NCBI GenBank assembly: GCA_964035545.1
Contig: OZ037770.1
Span: 5,437,662-5,501,661, forward strand
Direction: 5' to 3'
Length of the DNA: 64,000 bases
From: Bugula neritina
Lineage: Eukaryota > Bryozoa > Gymnolaemata > Cheilostomatida > Bugulidae
Below the pieces are notes generated by a model. The model saw only the letters and a list, made by a program, of their open reading frames with translations. It had not been told where the DNA came from and did no database searches. Positions 35,778 to 48,400 of this stretch are shown piece after piece. Both the position numbers and the translations under genes were made by a program. The first letter of the stretch is position 1. Each line of letters opens with the position of its first letter.

Positions 35778-37381
35778 TCTGTTTTTGAAAAAGTTAGTCA
35801 CTTCCTGTTTGACAAACTGTAGTGCTTGATTAAAATAAACTGAAGATTAAAACTAATCAACTAATAATTGCTAGATAAATAGACATCTAAAGAATAAAAC
35901 TCGAATTATCCTAGCGAAGTTTTTCTAGCATAGTAAATAAGACTCTCTTGATTGCACACCAACCCGCAATTCTGGAAATTATAACAATATGAACTAGTAC
36001 ACCACCAGTTGATAAATCAGCTTCACTACCTCTAACTTCGGCTGGTCAACATGTCACTAAAATCAGAACAGACCAACTTATTGATATGGAGAATACAACT
36101 GAAATATAGATTGGGATACTCTGTCTAGCAAATGAAGCTAAAATTTTTTTAGAATATAATCATATTGGCTATTTTTTCCCATCTTATACTTTTATAGTTA
36201 TTATATGAAAAATGTTGTCAAAATTTGCCCACGTGTCGCACAGGCTAGAAAAATATAAGAAACGTGTTAATTGAAAATTGACGTTTTAAGATTTCATATG
36301 GATCATATGACTTCTTGATTGGATTTTAACAGATGCAAGTTCTATGATTTTATACCATGTGCAGTTTAGTAACTTAGTGAAGATTGCTAAATGATGCAAG
36401 CTATAAAATAAGTTCCTCAGATATTCTCGTTACCACAGTGTGACATTGAAGTCTACAATAGCATTGCACATGTTGAGCTATTAATTGACACACCACATGC
36501 AGGCCTATACAGAAAAGATCAAATATAATGAAATGCCTAATTTCCCTCTATTTAGTACTCATGTACCAACAACTTGAGATAAAACAAATGCAAGGATCAA
36601 GGTTTATATTCCGCTACTATTTGGGGTATTTTTATGTGTTGAAAATGTTGAACGTATTTGCTAATTTTGTTGTTTTGACCAAAGGGCAAAGTCAAATAAA
36701 GTATTACCAATTAGTTTAATTCAGGTTACATGAAATACGGTTTACTATGTTAGATTAGGTCTTTTGAGATAAAATATGTTTGTTTTTAGATATATAACTT
36801 AAAACTAGGTATGTTTTACAGCTAAAAAATCTTCTATCATCGTGTCACATTTACTACCAGATTCCAGCTTTAACACCAAAACCTAGACAAAACTTTGATT
36901 TCCTATGAGTGAAACTACTTAATCTCATACAAAAATTGATTTTCAAAAATGTATAGTTCAAATAAAATTTATTGAGGAAATATGAAATAAAACTTGAATA
37001 AAAAGTCAGCAAAATATGTATTATTAATGCATGTAAATATTATTATTATCAATTTTTAATTGAATAAAGCAAGCGTAAAGCTGAACATTGTCAAAGCTTT
37101 ATAGTGCATAAAAGAAGCAGTGAAAAAACCCTTCAGTACAAAGTAATTAAAGCACACTCCACAGCAAATAAACTAATACATAACTCAGTATGATATACTA
37201 GTTCACAACACTATAAAATATATAAATAGTAGATAAAAAATCTACCAGATAGACAGCCTTAGCGACTGTCAGATTATCATAAACATATGATTATAGAGAA
37301 GTATGTATAACAGTGAAAATCCTTTGTCAATTAAACTAATAGAATAACTATTCCTGGTTCATTAACTGAAAATTATTGTTT
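35778..37381. other. Probable rest of Mag 3' LTR, then intergenic
   Basis: No gene recognised. The first few hundred bases may be the R-U5 part of the Mag LTR. The remainder is AT-rich with short frames only. Confidence 0.45.
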
Positions 37382-37387
37382 GTTTAA
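37382..37387 (-). other. Candidate poly(A) signal of the LRR-ROC-COR-caspase gene
   Basis: ATTAAA on the minus strand, about 90 nt after the stop codon at 37476. It is a common variant of the polyadenylation hexamer. Confidence 0.4.
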
Positions 37388-37475
37388 TACAACATATCAT
37401 GCTGGATACCCAAAGAGGGTAAATGCTATGAGTTATTTCATGTGCTAAATTTTAGGAATGATCCTCTTTAGTGGC

Positions 37476-39456
37476 TTAGGGTTTTTCCTCTTCATCCAAC
37501 CCATCAAAGCCAGGAAACAGGTAAAGTCTTTTACGGGGAGGAAGAGTCTTCCAGATTACAACCAAATTTCTGCTTCTCTCTGAATCTTCATCTGCATACA
37601 GTTTCTTCACTAATTTAGTCTGTACCTGTAGAGTAAGAAATGACTAGTATGATTGTGTACCAATGTACTACCAGATGAGATAAATATTTACAACTCTAAG
37701 CTGCTGGAATATACCATCGTATTTGTATCAAATCTAAGCAGCAAAATCTTGAGAGTTGTCTGCTACAGTTAACAATATAAGATATATCATTGCAGTGAGA
37801 CTGAGACAGTCCGTAAACCTTCACAACAGGCTGATAGAAAAATCTCAATCAAAAAATATTAATAATAAACAGCTGAGATAAAAGAAATATTTTTGTATGA
37901 AACCAGAACTCAGCAAAACTATCATTCTAGACTTACCTGCATGAAAATGGTGTAGAGATCACGGTGACAGGCATGTTTGTAGATTGAAGATACGAGAGCT
38001 CTAACCATAGGAGATCCATACTCAGGATGTCTCTTTGATGCTATAATAAAATTAAATGCAGTCAAAATTATGGTGTAATGAAAGCAAGCTCAGTATTTTT
38101 AAAAGTGTTTGTTTGATATACTTTTTAAAGACAAGTTTACAAGATTGGATTAAGAAGAGACAATTTCCTAAATAACTGCAACTGTGCACATGTAAAACTA
38201 AACAATCACTATTTAGTATACGTACAGCAGACGTTGCTCTTTAGAACAAGAAGATTATCAACATCCAGTCTGGTCCTACGCTCTTCTATTCTAGGTGCTG
38301 GTGGTAAGACAGGTTTGATGGGTCTTATTACACTGGGTGTTTCAGGATATACAATATCATCATCAGATTCAGAATGTGTAGAAGAGACAGCTTCAGTTTC
38401 TTCTTCTTGAGCTGCTGCGAGACCAGATCCGTTTGGATTCACCTCAATGTTTGCTGCAAGAAAATATTTTTTAAGCTTGCATCTTGAGCAAAAAAGAAAT
38501 TCAATCAATACAGAGAGCGCTTTTCAAAGATCTTTGTTCTACTTCCACAACTCGACTAAAAATAAAAATTTTCTATAAAACGCTGTAATTACCTCCACTG
38601 CAAGCTTCTAGGATGACAACTGTAGGTTTACGCTTTAGACTTAGAGGAGCGAGTAAATCATACAAGTCTGTAAGATTGACCTTCTCAAGGTCAGTTCCGT
38701 AGATGCAGTTATCTTCTTCACCGTGACTCATGACAACCAGTATTTGACAGCCCAAGCCGTTGTTTCTTACATTTTTTATCTCGGACTTCACAGCAGACAG
38801 CATTTCCTACATTATTTTTATAAAATGTTATTATATCTCTAAAAATTGCTGCATTTTCTATATAATCCTGGCCCATCAGCCATTTATAGCATAACTGCAA
38901 CTTGACAATATTAGGAGGTTGCTAAATCTTGTTTCAATAGTAATAGGTATTTTCAGTTGAAAAGCTAATACGTCAGCCAAGTTGAGCTGTGTAAGTAATA
39001 TTAACCATAAAGGTAGGCCTAAATGAGAGCATTCACTTAAATCAGTATGACTATTGATAACTATAAATTTTGACTCACAAGCAAGTATGCCAAAATGTGC
39101 ACCCATTTTAACAAATCTTAGGTAGTATTAGAACAGTGTGTAAGTTGAGCAAATACTGAAAAAAAAGCTTGACCATAAAAGTTTGAATACAGTTTCACAT
39201 AAAAAGCATTTTAACTTCTTTAAAGAAATAGTATGCTACCGTGTATATAGTTCACTACTATTGCTGCCATTCTAAAATGTTATACCTCTGCTGTCAGGTC
39301 TGTGTGTGTCTCAACATCAAACTTGAGAGATTTCAACATGGCAGACATGTTCTCAACATCAGCATTTGAACCTTCCCTGCATAAGTCTGGTCTTTCGACA
39401 AAATTTTTGTTGTTTATGATCAGAGCTTTTCCTCTGTTTCTGGTCATATTGAACAC
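37476..39456 (-). CDS. Exons 8-12: caspase p20 and p10 region
   Basis: Exon 8 carries RGKALIINNKNF and CREGSNAD, with the S1-pocket Arg. Exon 9 carries the catalytic His (MSHGEED) and Cys (EACSG), 41 residues apart as expected. Exon 10 (76 codons) is the inter-subunit linker, with acidic stretches ESDDD and LDVDN that could be self-cleavage sites. Exons 11-12 are p10-like: SKRHPEYGS, which supplies the second S1 Arg, and RLYLFPGFDG near the end. The usual Gln before Ala-Cys is Glu here. The domain appears complete, so protease activity is plausible. Specificity for Asp is probable but not certain. Confidence 0.85.
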
Positions 39457-42400
39457 CTGGAGGCAAGAATATTTAGAATACCAGGTACAGTGGTGACATG
39501 AAAGTCTAATAAATAAATATTGGGAGCCAATTTGGCCGAGGCTCGCAATTATCAAATTATATTACGATCAAGTTTACTTTAGAAAGGAAGCAAAGATTCT
39601 ACATTCAGGTCTTCTTTATTACTAAGTTGAAAAAATAAAGGAAGAATTACAAGCGTAGAGCCACTCGAAATGTTTTACACGCGGGTGACATGCGAGAAAT
39701 CCCGTTTTGCTCAAAAATTGGACGATGAGAGGGGGATTTTAATGTGTCTAGCATGCTGAGTGAGAAATGCGAGAAGCTCGTGCGTGTTTGATCTAATTGG
39801 CTTATTATTATTTAGCGTGAAAAATTTTTTATTCCAATTCGAGTTTTAGCTTTTAGCAAACTGAAGTAAAACAGTTTTATATAATTCGCATTTCCGCTTT
39901 GATAATATCTGTCGAACTTTCATCGCATTGGTAAAAACTGACAGCTGCGTTCAGAAATCAGACAGTTGTGACGTCACAGAGGTCAACGCTTGGCCTCGAA
40001 AACGCATTCAAAATGGCGTTTCGACGGTAGTGTGGCAGCCCCATAAATTCACTTTGCCGATGACATAGTTTTATAAACAAACGTGTAAAGGCAAGCAGTA
40101 AGGTTTAACGCTAACATTGTTAGCTAATAAATTTTTGCACTCACAACACACGCACTGTGCGTGGCATGTCTATACGGGCACGGGTAAGGGTCTTCCCGCA
40201 CGTGACGCGCATATAAAAGGCTTCGTATGGCCCTACGCTAACACTATAGTGTATTGATTGTCCAAACCAAAATGTCTAAAGACGGCCGATAAACAATGTA
40301 ATAACCTTGACAGTATTTGAAAAGAGTTGTTTAATCCTGGGGTTGTTGGTGGGCTTTAAGTTGAGTTTTATCAACTTCATATCCTTGTCTTTTTCTTCAC
40401 CAGTGTGTAAAACTTCATCCTCATCAGAGAGATCACTTAGATCAACATCGTCTACAGCAACAAGATTTTATTGTCAGTATTTGATAAACGTAGGAAATTT
40501 GTTCAGTCCATACAAATAAACATTATATTTTGCCGGAGATAGCTTTGCTAAACTTGTCAAAGAAATTTACATGGTCAGAATTTCTATACTGTTTATACAG
40601 CTGTTTGAAATTAGTCAACAGCTTTTGCAAATTTTTTTTCTTTCAAACTTACCTCTATCCAGAAAAACAAAGCTAAGAACTAACTATACTGTAAAAGTTT
40701 ACCAGTTAAGTTCTTCTGCTCTATTCTTCGTAGTTTGAGCTCTGCCAACAGTGTCTCCAACATACTAATTTCTGCTTTTGACAACGCTTCACCTGAATAA
40801 AACTGATTAGATCAATTACCTTGACTATTACTTTGAATAAAACTATAACTAGATATGTTTTACTACCAAATCTCAATATTGACACAACTAAAAAATATGA
40901 CGAATATAAAAAAAATGTTTTCAATTGAATAGTTCAAACTGATGATATATTCGGAAACACGATTAGGCAATGTTTGGTGTTTAATCTAGTTATGATGAAT
41001 TCAAATTAGGAGTTCGTAACTTAAACTAACTACTCAAACTGACCTTGTGTACTTTCAACGTTTGAAAATGCATTAATGTTCAATAAAAAAAGAAAGTTTC
41101 AGTAAAAATATTCATGAATTAACTTACATGGGTAGATTAAAGCACTGGGCACTTCCTCGTTGTTACACAATGTTGTTGAAGATCCACTACATTTCTTTAC
41201 ATCTGGTGATGGGTTGCTTAAGGAGCGAAGACACCAATTAGGACGAATGATTTTTTCAGGGCAAGAAACCCCAAGCGTGATGCAGTGAGCACAGAAGCAG
41301 GCAGTGACTGGTCGACTAGCAGTCCAAGTTTCCATCACATGTCTGAGGATGTTGTTGTTGGTTGAAATAAGTTTCTCCCACATCCTCGAAATGTGAGCAG
41401 CATCAGATGACACATAGAGTAAGACTCTTCTTGCTTTGCAGTCATGTATCAGCTGTGTGTATATTTGATCTTGGTAAACATTAACCCCATTTTTCTTTAC
41501 CCTTCTCACAGCAAACTCCTCTGGAAACAGCTCTAGCAAACCCACAGTCATTTGGTGGTAGACGTGCTGTGGTAATGCCAGACCATTAAATTGTGTCTCA
41601 GCAGCAAGTAACAGGTCTTTAGATGATGTGTAGGAAGTGTTATATAGCTCCTTGGCAAACTGCGGAACAATGTAGTATGATTCTTTAGCATCATTTTCCA
41701 AACTACCATATAGCAAGCGGAATGTTCTGAGCAATGAAACAGCAATTTCAACATCACCAGGACTCTTGAAGGAAGTTTCGTCAGCAATCAAATATGTTAA
41801 AAGAAGTTGCATCATCATGCCACTAGTCTTGAAGCAATTAACAGATTTTTCAAAGTCTTGCTTTTCAATCCTGACTCCTTCTATGGAATGATATGATTTG
41901 AACTGATCAACTCGATTGTGCCAAATGTTTGGGTCATGGTGATACAAAACACACAACAGTTTGGTTACTTCTGTGATCTTGTGAAATACGTATGGCCTGA
42001 GTGTATCAATGTTCTTGTACCACAATACTTTGCCACAGTCATGCATGTATGTGAGAATAGTATCTAGCTGGCTTGGCTTCAGTTCAAAGCCGTCTTTTCT
42101 TAACACAAGCAGAATAAACCAAAAGGAGCAAAATGCTCCGGGTAAAGACAAAACCTTTTCATTCACTTTTTCCCATATCAAAGGCAAAGGCTTAACAAAA
42201 TGCTGACTGCTCTCTAGAAGGGAGCTCTTTATCAAGTCGTACTCAGCATAGTCGTCTTCCTTTCCGATCTGATATATATCTTCACTGGCAAAAACCTTTC
42301 CATTCAATGAATTGAAATGCTGAATTTTCACAAATTCCCCATCTGAGCTTTTCTCTTCATCAAGAATTTCTTTGCACAGTTTCTCAGATTCTTGAAGAAA

Positions 42401-45400
42401 GTCATCTTTTAGCTGTTGATACTTCTCACTTTGAAACTTATCTTTGTGTGTGAAAACAAGTTTAGGTGGGCCAAGAGATGGATGAGCGAGATAGAGGTGA
42501 GACATGAAATCAAAGGCCAACTTTCTCACAGCCTCTCTGTTTGTAGATGCTTTCGAAATCTGATCATACTGCTCCATGTTGACTACAATGACTGGTACAC
42601 AATTCTGTCTCAGTGTCAAATGGTATGTGATATGGTAGACCTCCTGGCCTCCCATATCAATGAGACGAAGAGTTGTACCATCCACCTCCACCTCTTCCAC
42701 ATTGAACACTTTTGTGGTCTCATCATACTCTGCATTCGAACTTCTCTTAGTCAGAACTCTCTTCCTGCCAGTGCTTTGTAATGTTTTGATCAGACTGGTT
42801 TTACCTGCCATGGTGTTCCCTAACACCGCTATTGTAGCAAATGGCAAGTTTCTACCAGTGCCCTTGGCCAAATCTGTGTAGTATTGTCGCACAGCATCTA
42901 ATCCTCTCTGACAAATTTCTAGTGGAGGAGATGTAAGAGCATTGCATTTGTTTATATTCAGTGTATGGAGATGTGTTAGCTGTAGTATCTCCGGGTTCAA
43001 GGATGTCATGAATATGTTGAAGAAAAGATTCAGTGTGTGCAGATTACTCAATATGCACACTGAATATGGTAGACTGGTGAAGTTATTTTCATTTATGTCT
43101 AGTGTCTGTAGCTCCTGTAGACTCTGTATTCTAATAAAATATTATATTTCTATTACCATCATAAACTAGAGGTAGTTGGTATACAATAATTAGGCAAGGT
43201 AGTATTGTGTGATAGTGACTATAGTAACCTCATATGAAACACTTTTAACTATCTAGCAATCAGCCTCATGGTAGCTACAGAAAACAAGTACATATAAGCC
43301 ACAACCATCATATTATATATACTGTATGTAAATTGGTGTTGTGTGTTGAGAGTAGAGAAAACGTAGAATAAGTATTGGAAGACTAGAAAAAGATATTAGA
43401 GGATGCCGGCCTATAAGTCAGCAGGTATAAACCTGTGTACCTATCACCAGAAAAAGCAGCGATGACATCAGAATCATGGAATACGATAGATTTGAACATT
43501 CCACTTTGCCTCAAAAAACCATATTCAAATACCTGGAGAATACAATTCACCAGGAAGCAGAATCTAGAGGTACAGGTGCGCATTGGCAACACCTAGGATA
43601 AATGGAGAGAACTGACTGAGGTAATATGTAACAATAAAGGAGAAATGAAGAGAGCTGACAATAAAGTTTGAAAGAAACTAAAGTCGCTTTTTCACAAGAC
43701 AGTAATATGAGCAGTTCTACTGTATGGAGTGTAAATGTAATGTTACGAAATAGGATGTTTACTGAAATTATAACTCGTAGTACAATCACACACAATCACA
43801 ATATCATCAACCTCAAATTAGCCCAACCACTAGCTGCCAGTAGTCAACCTAATGCTTCTTTAATTACTATCCCAAAACAGTAGCTACGCATGTAGAATGA
43901 TTCATAGTCAGCAGCTATGCTTGCATTAGCTGTGATGTCACACGATGCTTGTTTACTTCAGCCCACTTCTTGAAACAGTAAGATCCTACCCCAAAATAGT
44001 AAATTGTAAAATCATACCTCTTACAACACAATAATGTTTATCAAATGGATTAGTATATAAGACAAAACCATTTTTAGTAGTTGCAATATTGTTAGAGTCA
44101 TGCTGTCAGTTTGGACAGCATTAAGTTTATGTAAGACTACCGAAGAGTAGCATTATTTGAAAGACTGTGCAAAGCCACAGCATCAACATAACAGTAGACT
44201 AGGAGAGAGAGAAAAGAGGTAATGAGCATCTATTTACAATTATATATCGTTATTACATTTTTATGTTATAAAGTTTTTAATAATATGGGCTGTAGTTGCA
44301 TGCTATGTTGAATCATTATTTCATGCTGCTATCTACAATTTATGATATACATTGCTAGTGCTTTTACATACATACTTATTATATTACGTACATTTTGTTT
44401 GCCTTATGCCTTATGTTGTATCATTATTATTCTAGTTTTTACGGTCCGCATTTGGTCAGTATTTGGTGACTCAAATAAACTCTGATCACGTCTAAAACCC
44501 TCCCTATTCCTAGTCAGGCTGTATAAGCTAGAGTGTCACTCTAAAGCAAGAGCCATAGCAAAGAGTGTCATTCTATAGTAAACATGGCCATTGACCGATT
44601 ACCTTGCTGAAAGATTTAGCATAGCGTAGGTGAGAACCAGTCTTAAAGATGACAAAACCAGCGAGAGAATTAGGCAGTATTTACACATATATATAGAAGA
44701 GAGATGACATGAGAAGAGTACATGTGATGAGAGTTAGAGCAAAGAGAAATCGAGATGCTCATAGCGTAGTCAGCAGGACGCAATCAGGAAAAATAACCAA
44801 TTCTGTTTTCTCAATGAAGAAGACCCTCAGAATGAAGTTATGTAGAAAAGTTTATTTAGGCTAGGCCTCTGGCAGCCACCCACTACCCAAGCAAGACATA
44901 AAGGCAATAGGTGAGGGTACTGCCATACACTGCGTTTCCATGACTTCGCATAATGCGAATGAATGCCCCATACGGATTATTTGTGGTTTGTGGTTTGCAT
45001 TAACTTATAGTTGCGGTTTCATTCGATGTAACTGTTTCCATTAGCCGAATGAAAAAATCCATTCGCAATAATTCCCATATATGCATAGTATCTCATTGTT
45101 TCATCAAAATTTTGGAAGGAAATGAGAAGAGACACTAATAATTTATATAAATGAAATAAAAAAACCATAAGGATCATTTTGATAGGCATCATGCCTATGG
45201 AAATGCTTTTGTTATGTCTTAAAATTAGCTTGGGACATTGCTATTATGGAAAACAATGAGGCGTCCTCAAACTTTTTCACAGCACTGTACCTGACCACAA
45301 AATCTATTGTTAACCTAAGCCAGTCAGTAGGAGTGTACACATCAGATAGTCAACAAGTCTCTTAGCCCACAACTCTTTAGTCATTAGTAATGAAAGGCAA

Positions 45401-48400
45401 AGTCTGACATATCTCAACATAACTGTATGTTACCATACTTTGTACCACATATAATATGATGGGTATAATTGATTTTGTCATTTTATCTTATATACAGTGT
45501 TGATGTAATAATATGACTACATTATATAATTCATTTATATATGTCTTTTTTGTACCTGCAGGTTTAAATAATATAATATACATGCTAGTAACACTATAAT
45601 AGAGGGTAATGAATTTGTAAGTAAATATCATTATAGTCATTACAGAATACATAAAAACAATATTATTACTCTGTGTGCCTGCATTCTGTTACTGCAATTT
45701 TTTATGTTATAGTTTATCATAGATCATGTGACCCTGAGTATTAAACTTTATGTTTTATTCAACAGAGTACTTGTTTCATGTCATCAATAAAGAGAATCAG
45801 TGTTGTCAAACCTTTGCATTGACTTGTATTGAATACTAGCACAATGTAGTCTACTGTATTATAATAATATATACTGTATATATATTATGCTGCTTGTGCA
45901 TTCAAACAAGGAATAAAGTTTAGGCAGCAATGCAAATTTCAGTGCAGAGCTAATAAGTCAAGACAGCTAATGAGGATTCAACAGTAAATAAATACTAATA
46001 AACTATAAATGGCTGCTTTATTATAAATTATGAAGGTTTTCATATATATTTTACGACAAATCGTAGAACTATGTTATTTTCAAGATGTGAGAGACTATAA
46101 TACACATGTAACTTCAAAAAAACTCCAGATTATATACCTCTATATTTTTAACCTAGTAATATATAATGGGGTACTAATTAAAATTATTTAGCATGCATAA
46201 ATATGTGAGTTACTGTATTTTTAAACAACACAAAAGCTGTGAAACACAAACCTCTCAGGTAGAGTAGATAATCTACAGTCCTTCATACACAACTCTTTAA
46301 GTGATGTGAGTGATGACACAACTTCTGGTACTGTGTAGAGAGGATTATCTCCTATGTCTAGTTTCTCTAACTGAGTCAGCTGACACAGACTATAATATAA
46401 AGTGTGTGATATATGTAGTCTAATGCATAAGGATAATATATATACTGTATACATTTCTTGTGTATTCAAACCAGGTAAAAAATTCAAGTAATGCACTTAC
46501 TGTTACAAGACACCACAAGAGGTCGTTTCATTATTAAATACAAAACGTTTTACTACAGAATGGTATATAATACCATAGCTTACAACTGTGTTACTTCAAG
46601 GATATAACAAACTATTACATGCCTTTGAAAAATTCACTTTATATTTTTAACCACAGCAATATATAATATAATATACTTTAATATTACTTTTTAAGCATAT
46701 AAATATATGAATGTCTCAGTTTTTGAAACAAGGAAAGCATACCATGACACTAGTACACTTACAAAACTACTAAATAGAATTTAGAACTCCAATCATTTTT
46801 CAACAATAAAGCATTAAAATTTCACATACACTATAAAAGCCACCCAGAAAAAAAGGAACTGAATACAGAACAATCAGCCTAAAGAGTTTTGTTGTAACCA
46901 AGTTATTTTGAAGATGTGAATTATTGAATGCTAGAAACAATACAAAATCTGTGAAACACAAACCTCTGAGGTAGAGTAGATAATCTACAGCCTCCCATAT
47001 TCAACTCTTCAAGTGATGTGAGTGATGACACAACTTCTGGTACTGTGTTGAGAGGATTATATCCTACGTCTAGTCTCTCTAACTGAGTCAGCTGACACAG
47101 ACTGTAATATAAAGTGTGTGATACTTGTAGTCTACTGCATAAGGATAATATATATTATATACTGTATACATCTCTTGTGTATTCAAACCAAGTAAAACAT
47201 GCAAGAAACACACTTATTGTTGCATAGTACAGCGGAGAGTTTTTGTAGTTATATTGTAGGTGAGGAGAGAAAGCTTCATTATGCAAAGTTAGCTATTAGC
47301 TTATAGTACATGGGGCCCCATTCTACACGCTAAGTAAGTTAATCTGATGACTAAATTGTAATGTAATATATTTGTAGTTTATGACTTAAAGTAGCCTTTT
47401 CTATACTACTATAAACTGTGAATTACTTCAGTTTTCAGCTACATAAAACATGATTTATTTAATGCTATCAACTAGCAGTATACAGGCAGCTTTAAACCCT
47501 CTAATTACTACAACCAGCTTACTTGGTATAGTTACAATGTTGCACATGTCCTTATTTTTATGTATATTATATTGTATAAATATGTTATCAGCAAAAGGAT
47601 GCTACAGCTTCAGCATCTATTATAGGTTATTATTTAATAAACAACTAAACTCATTTAACATTCACACAGCTATTGTAATAGACACTCACTTGTCCAGACT
47701 TGCCCTGTCAGTCAGGTGAGAAACAAGTAGACGCAGGGCTTTACCAGCAATCTCTCCAATGTTACTTGGAAGTTTCCCTTCCAGTTTCAGATCTATGATA
47801 TCATAACTCCCAACTTCACGTTTTACCTCAGCAGTAGTATATAATTTGGTATTAGCCCACCATACATCTGACCAGCTCACAGGAGGCTGTCCAGAATGTC
47901 TGAACCAGATTTTCATATTCTCTGTAACATAATACAGCAATAGTGTGATTACTACACAGTGCTAGCAGGTGGTGTCTATCATTCTGACACCTGTCATCTA
48001 CTGTTTGAATATATTTATTATATGGTGGATGTTAATATTCATATCTATAACTAAATTACACATAATTATTTTATTGAGTAGCTTTAGACTCTTCATAATT
48101 AGTCATTTTGTGTATAATTTCCAGAGCAGTGTTGATTACTTTGCAATAAGACAACTCTAACCAAGCTGCTTTCATCATCTTACAATTTTTCAAAGCATTA
48201 AGTTGATTGTTGACATAAACAAGTATAGGATGTAGTGATGATGTATTAATCAGTATCTATTAAATTGTATTGACATAACATCTACATTCACTTATCTGTT
48301 ACCTTTCATACTTCAAGGTTTACATACATGTACTAAAGAGTTGGACATACAAACATTACATACAGATGAAGATAACAATGAATAGTGATGGATACAACCA

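Noticed and set aside
35705-36220. Full-length 515-bp Mag LTR ending at TTGTCA with an AAAT target duplication
   Set aside because: A 4-bp match at such AT-rich sites is expected by chance, and the 5' LTR is truncated, so the end cannot be tested here.
38718-39106. Minus-strand open frames between caspase exons 8 and 9
   Set aside because: They are intronic. Exon 8 (ending LTAE) joins exon 9 (starting EMLS) directly in phase, giving the usual caspase sequence order.
41548-43169. Plus-strand and alternative-frame open reading frames across the ROC-COR exon
   Set aside because: They are shadows of the 2003-nt coding exon on the minus strand, which has matching splice phases and clear domain motifs.
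44930-45070. A Harbinger-type MITE in intron 4
   Set aside because: Motifs such as TGCGTTTCCATGACTTCGCA are suggestive, but I found no clear terminal repeat pair or target duplication.
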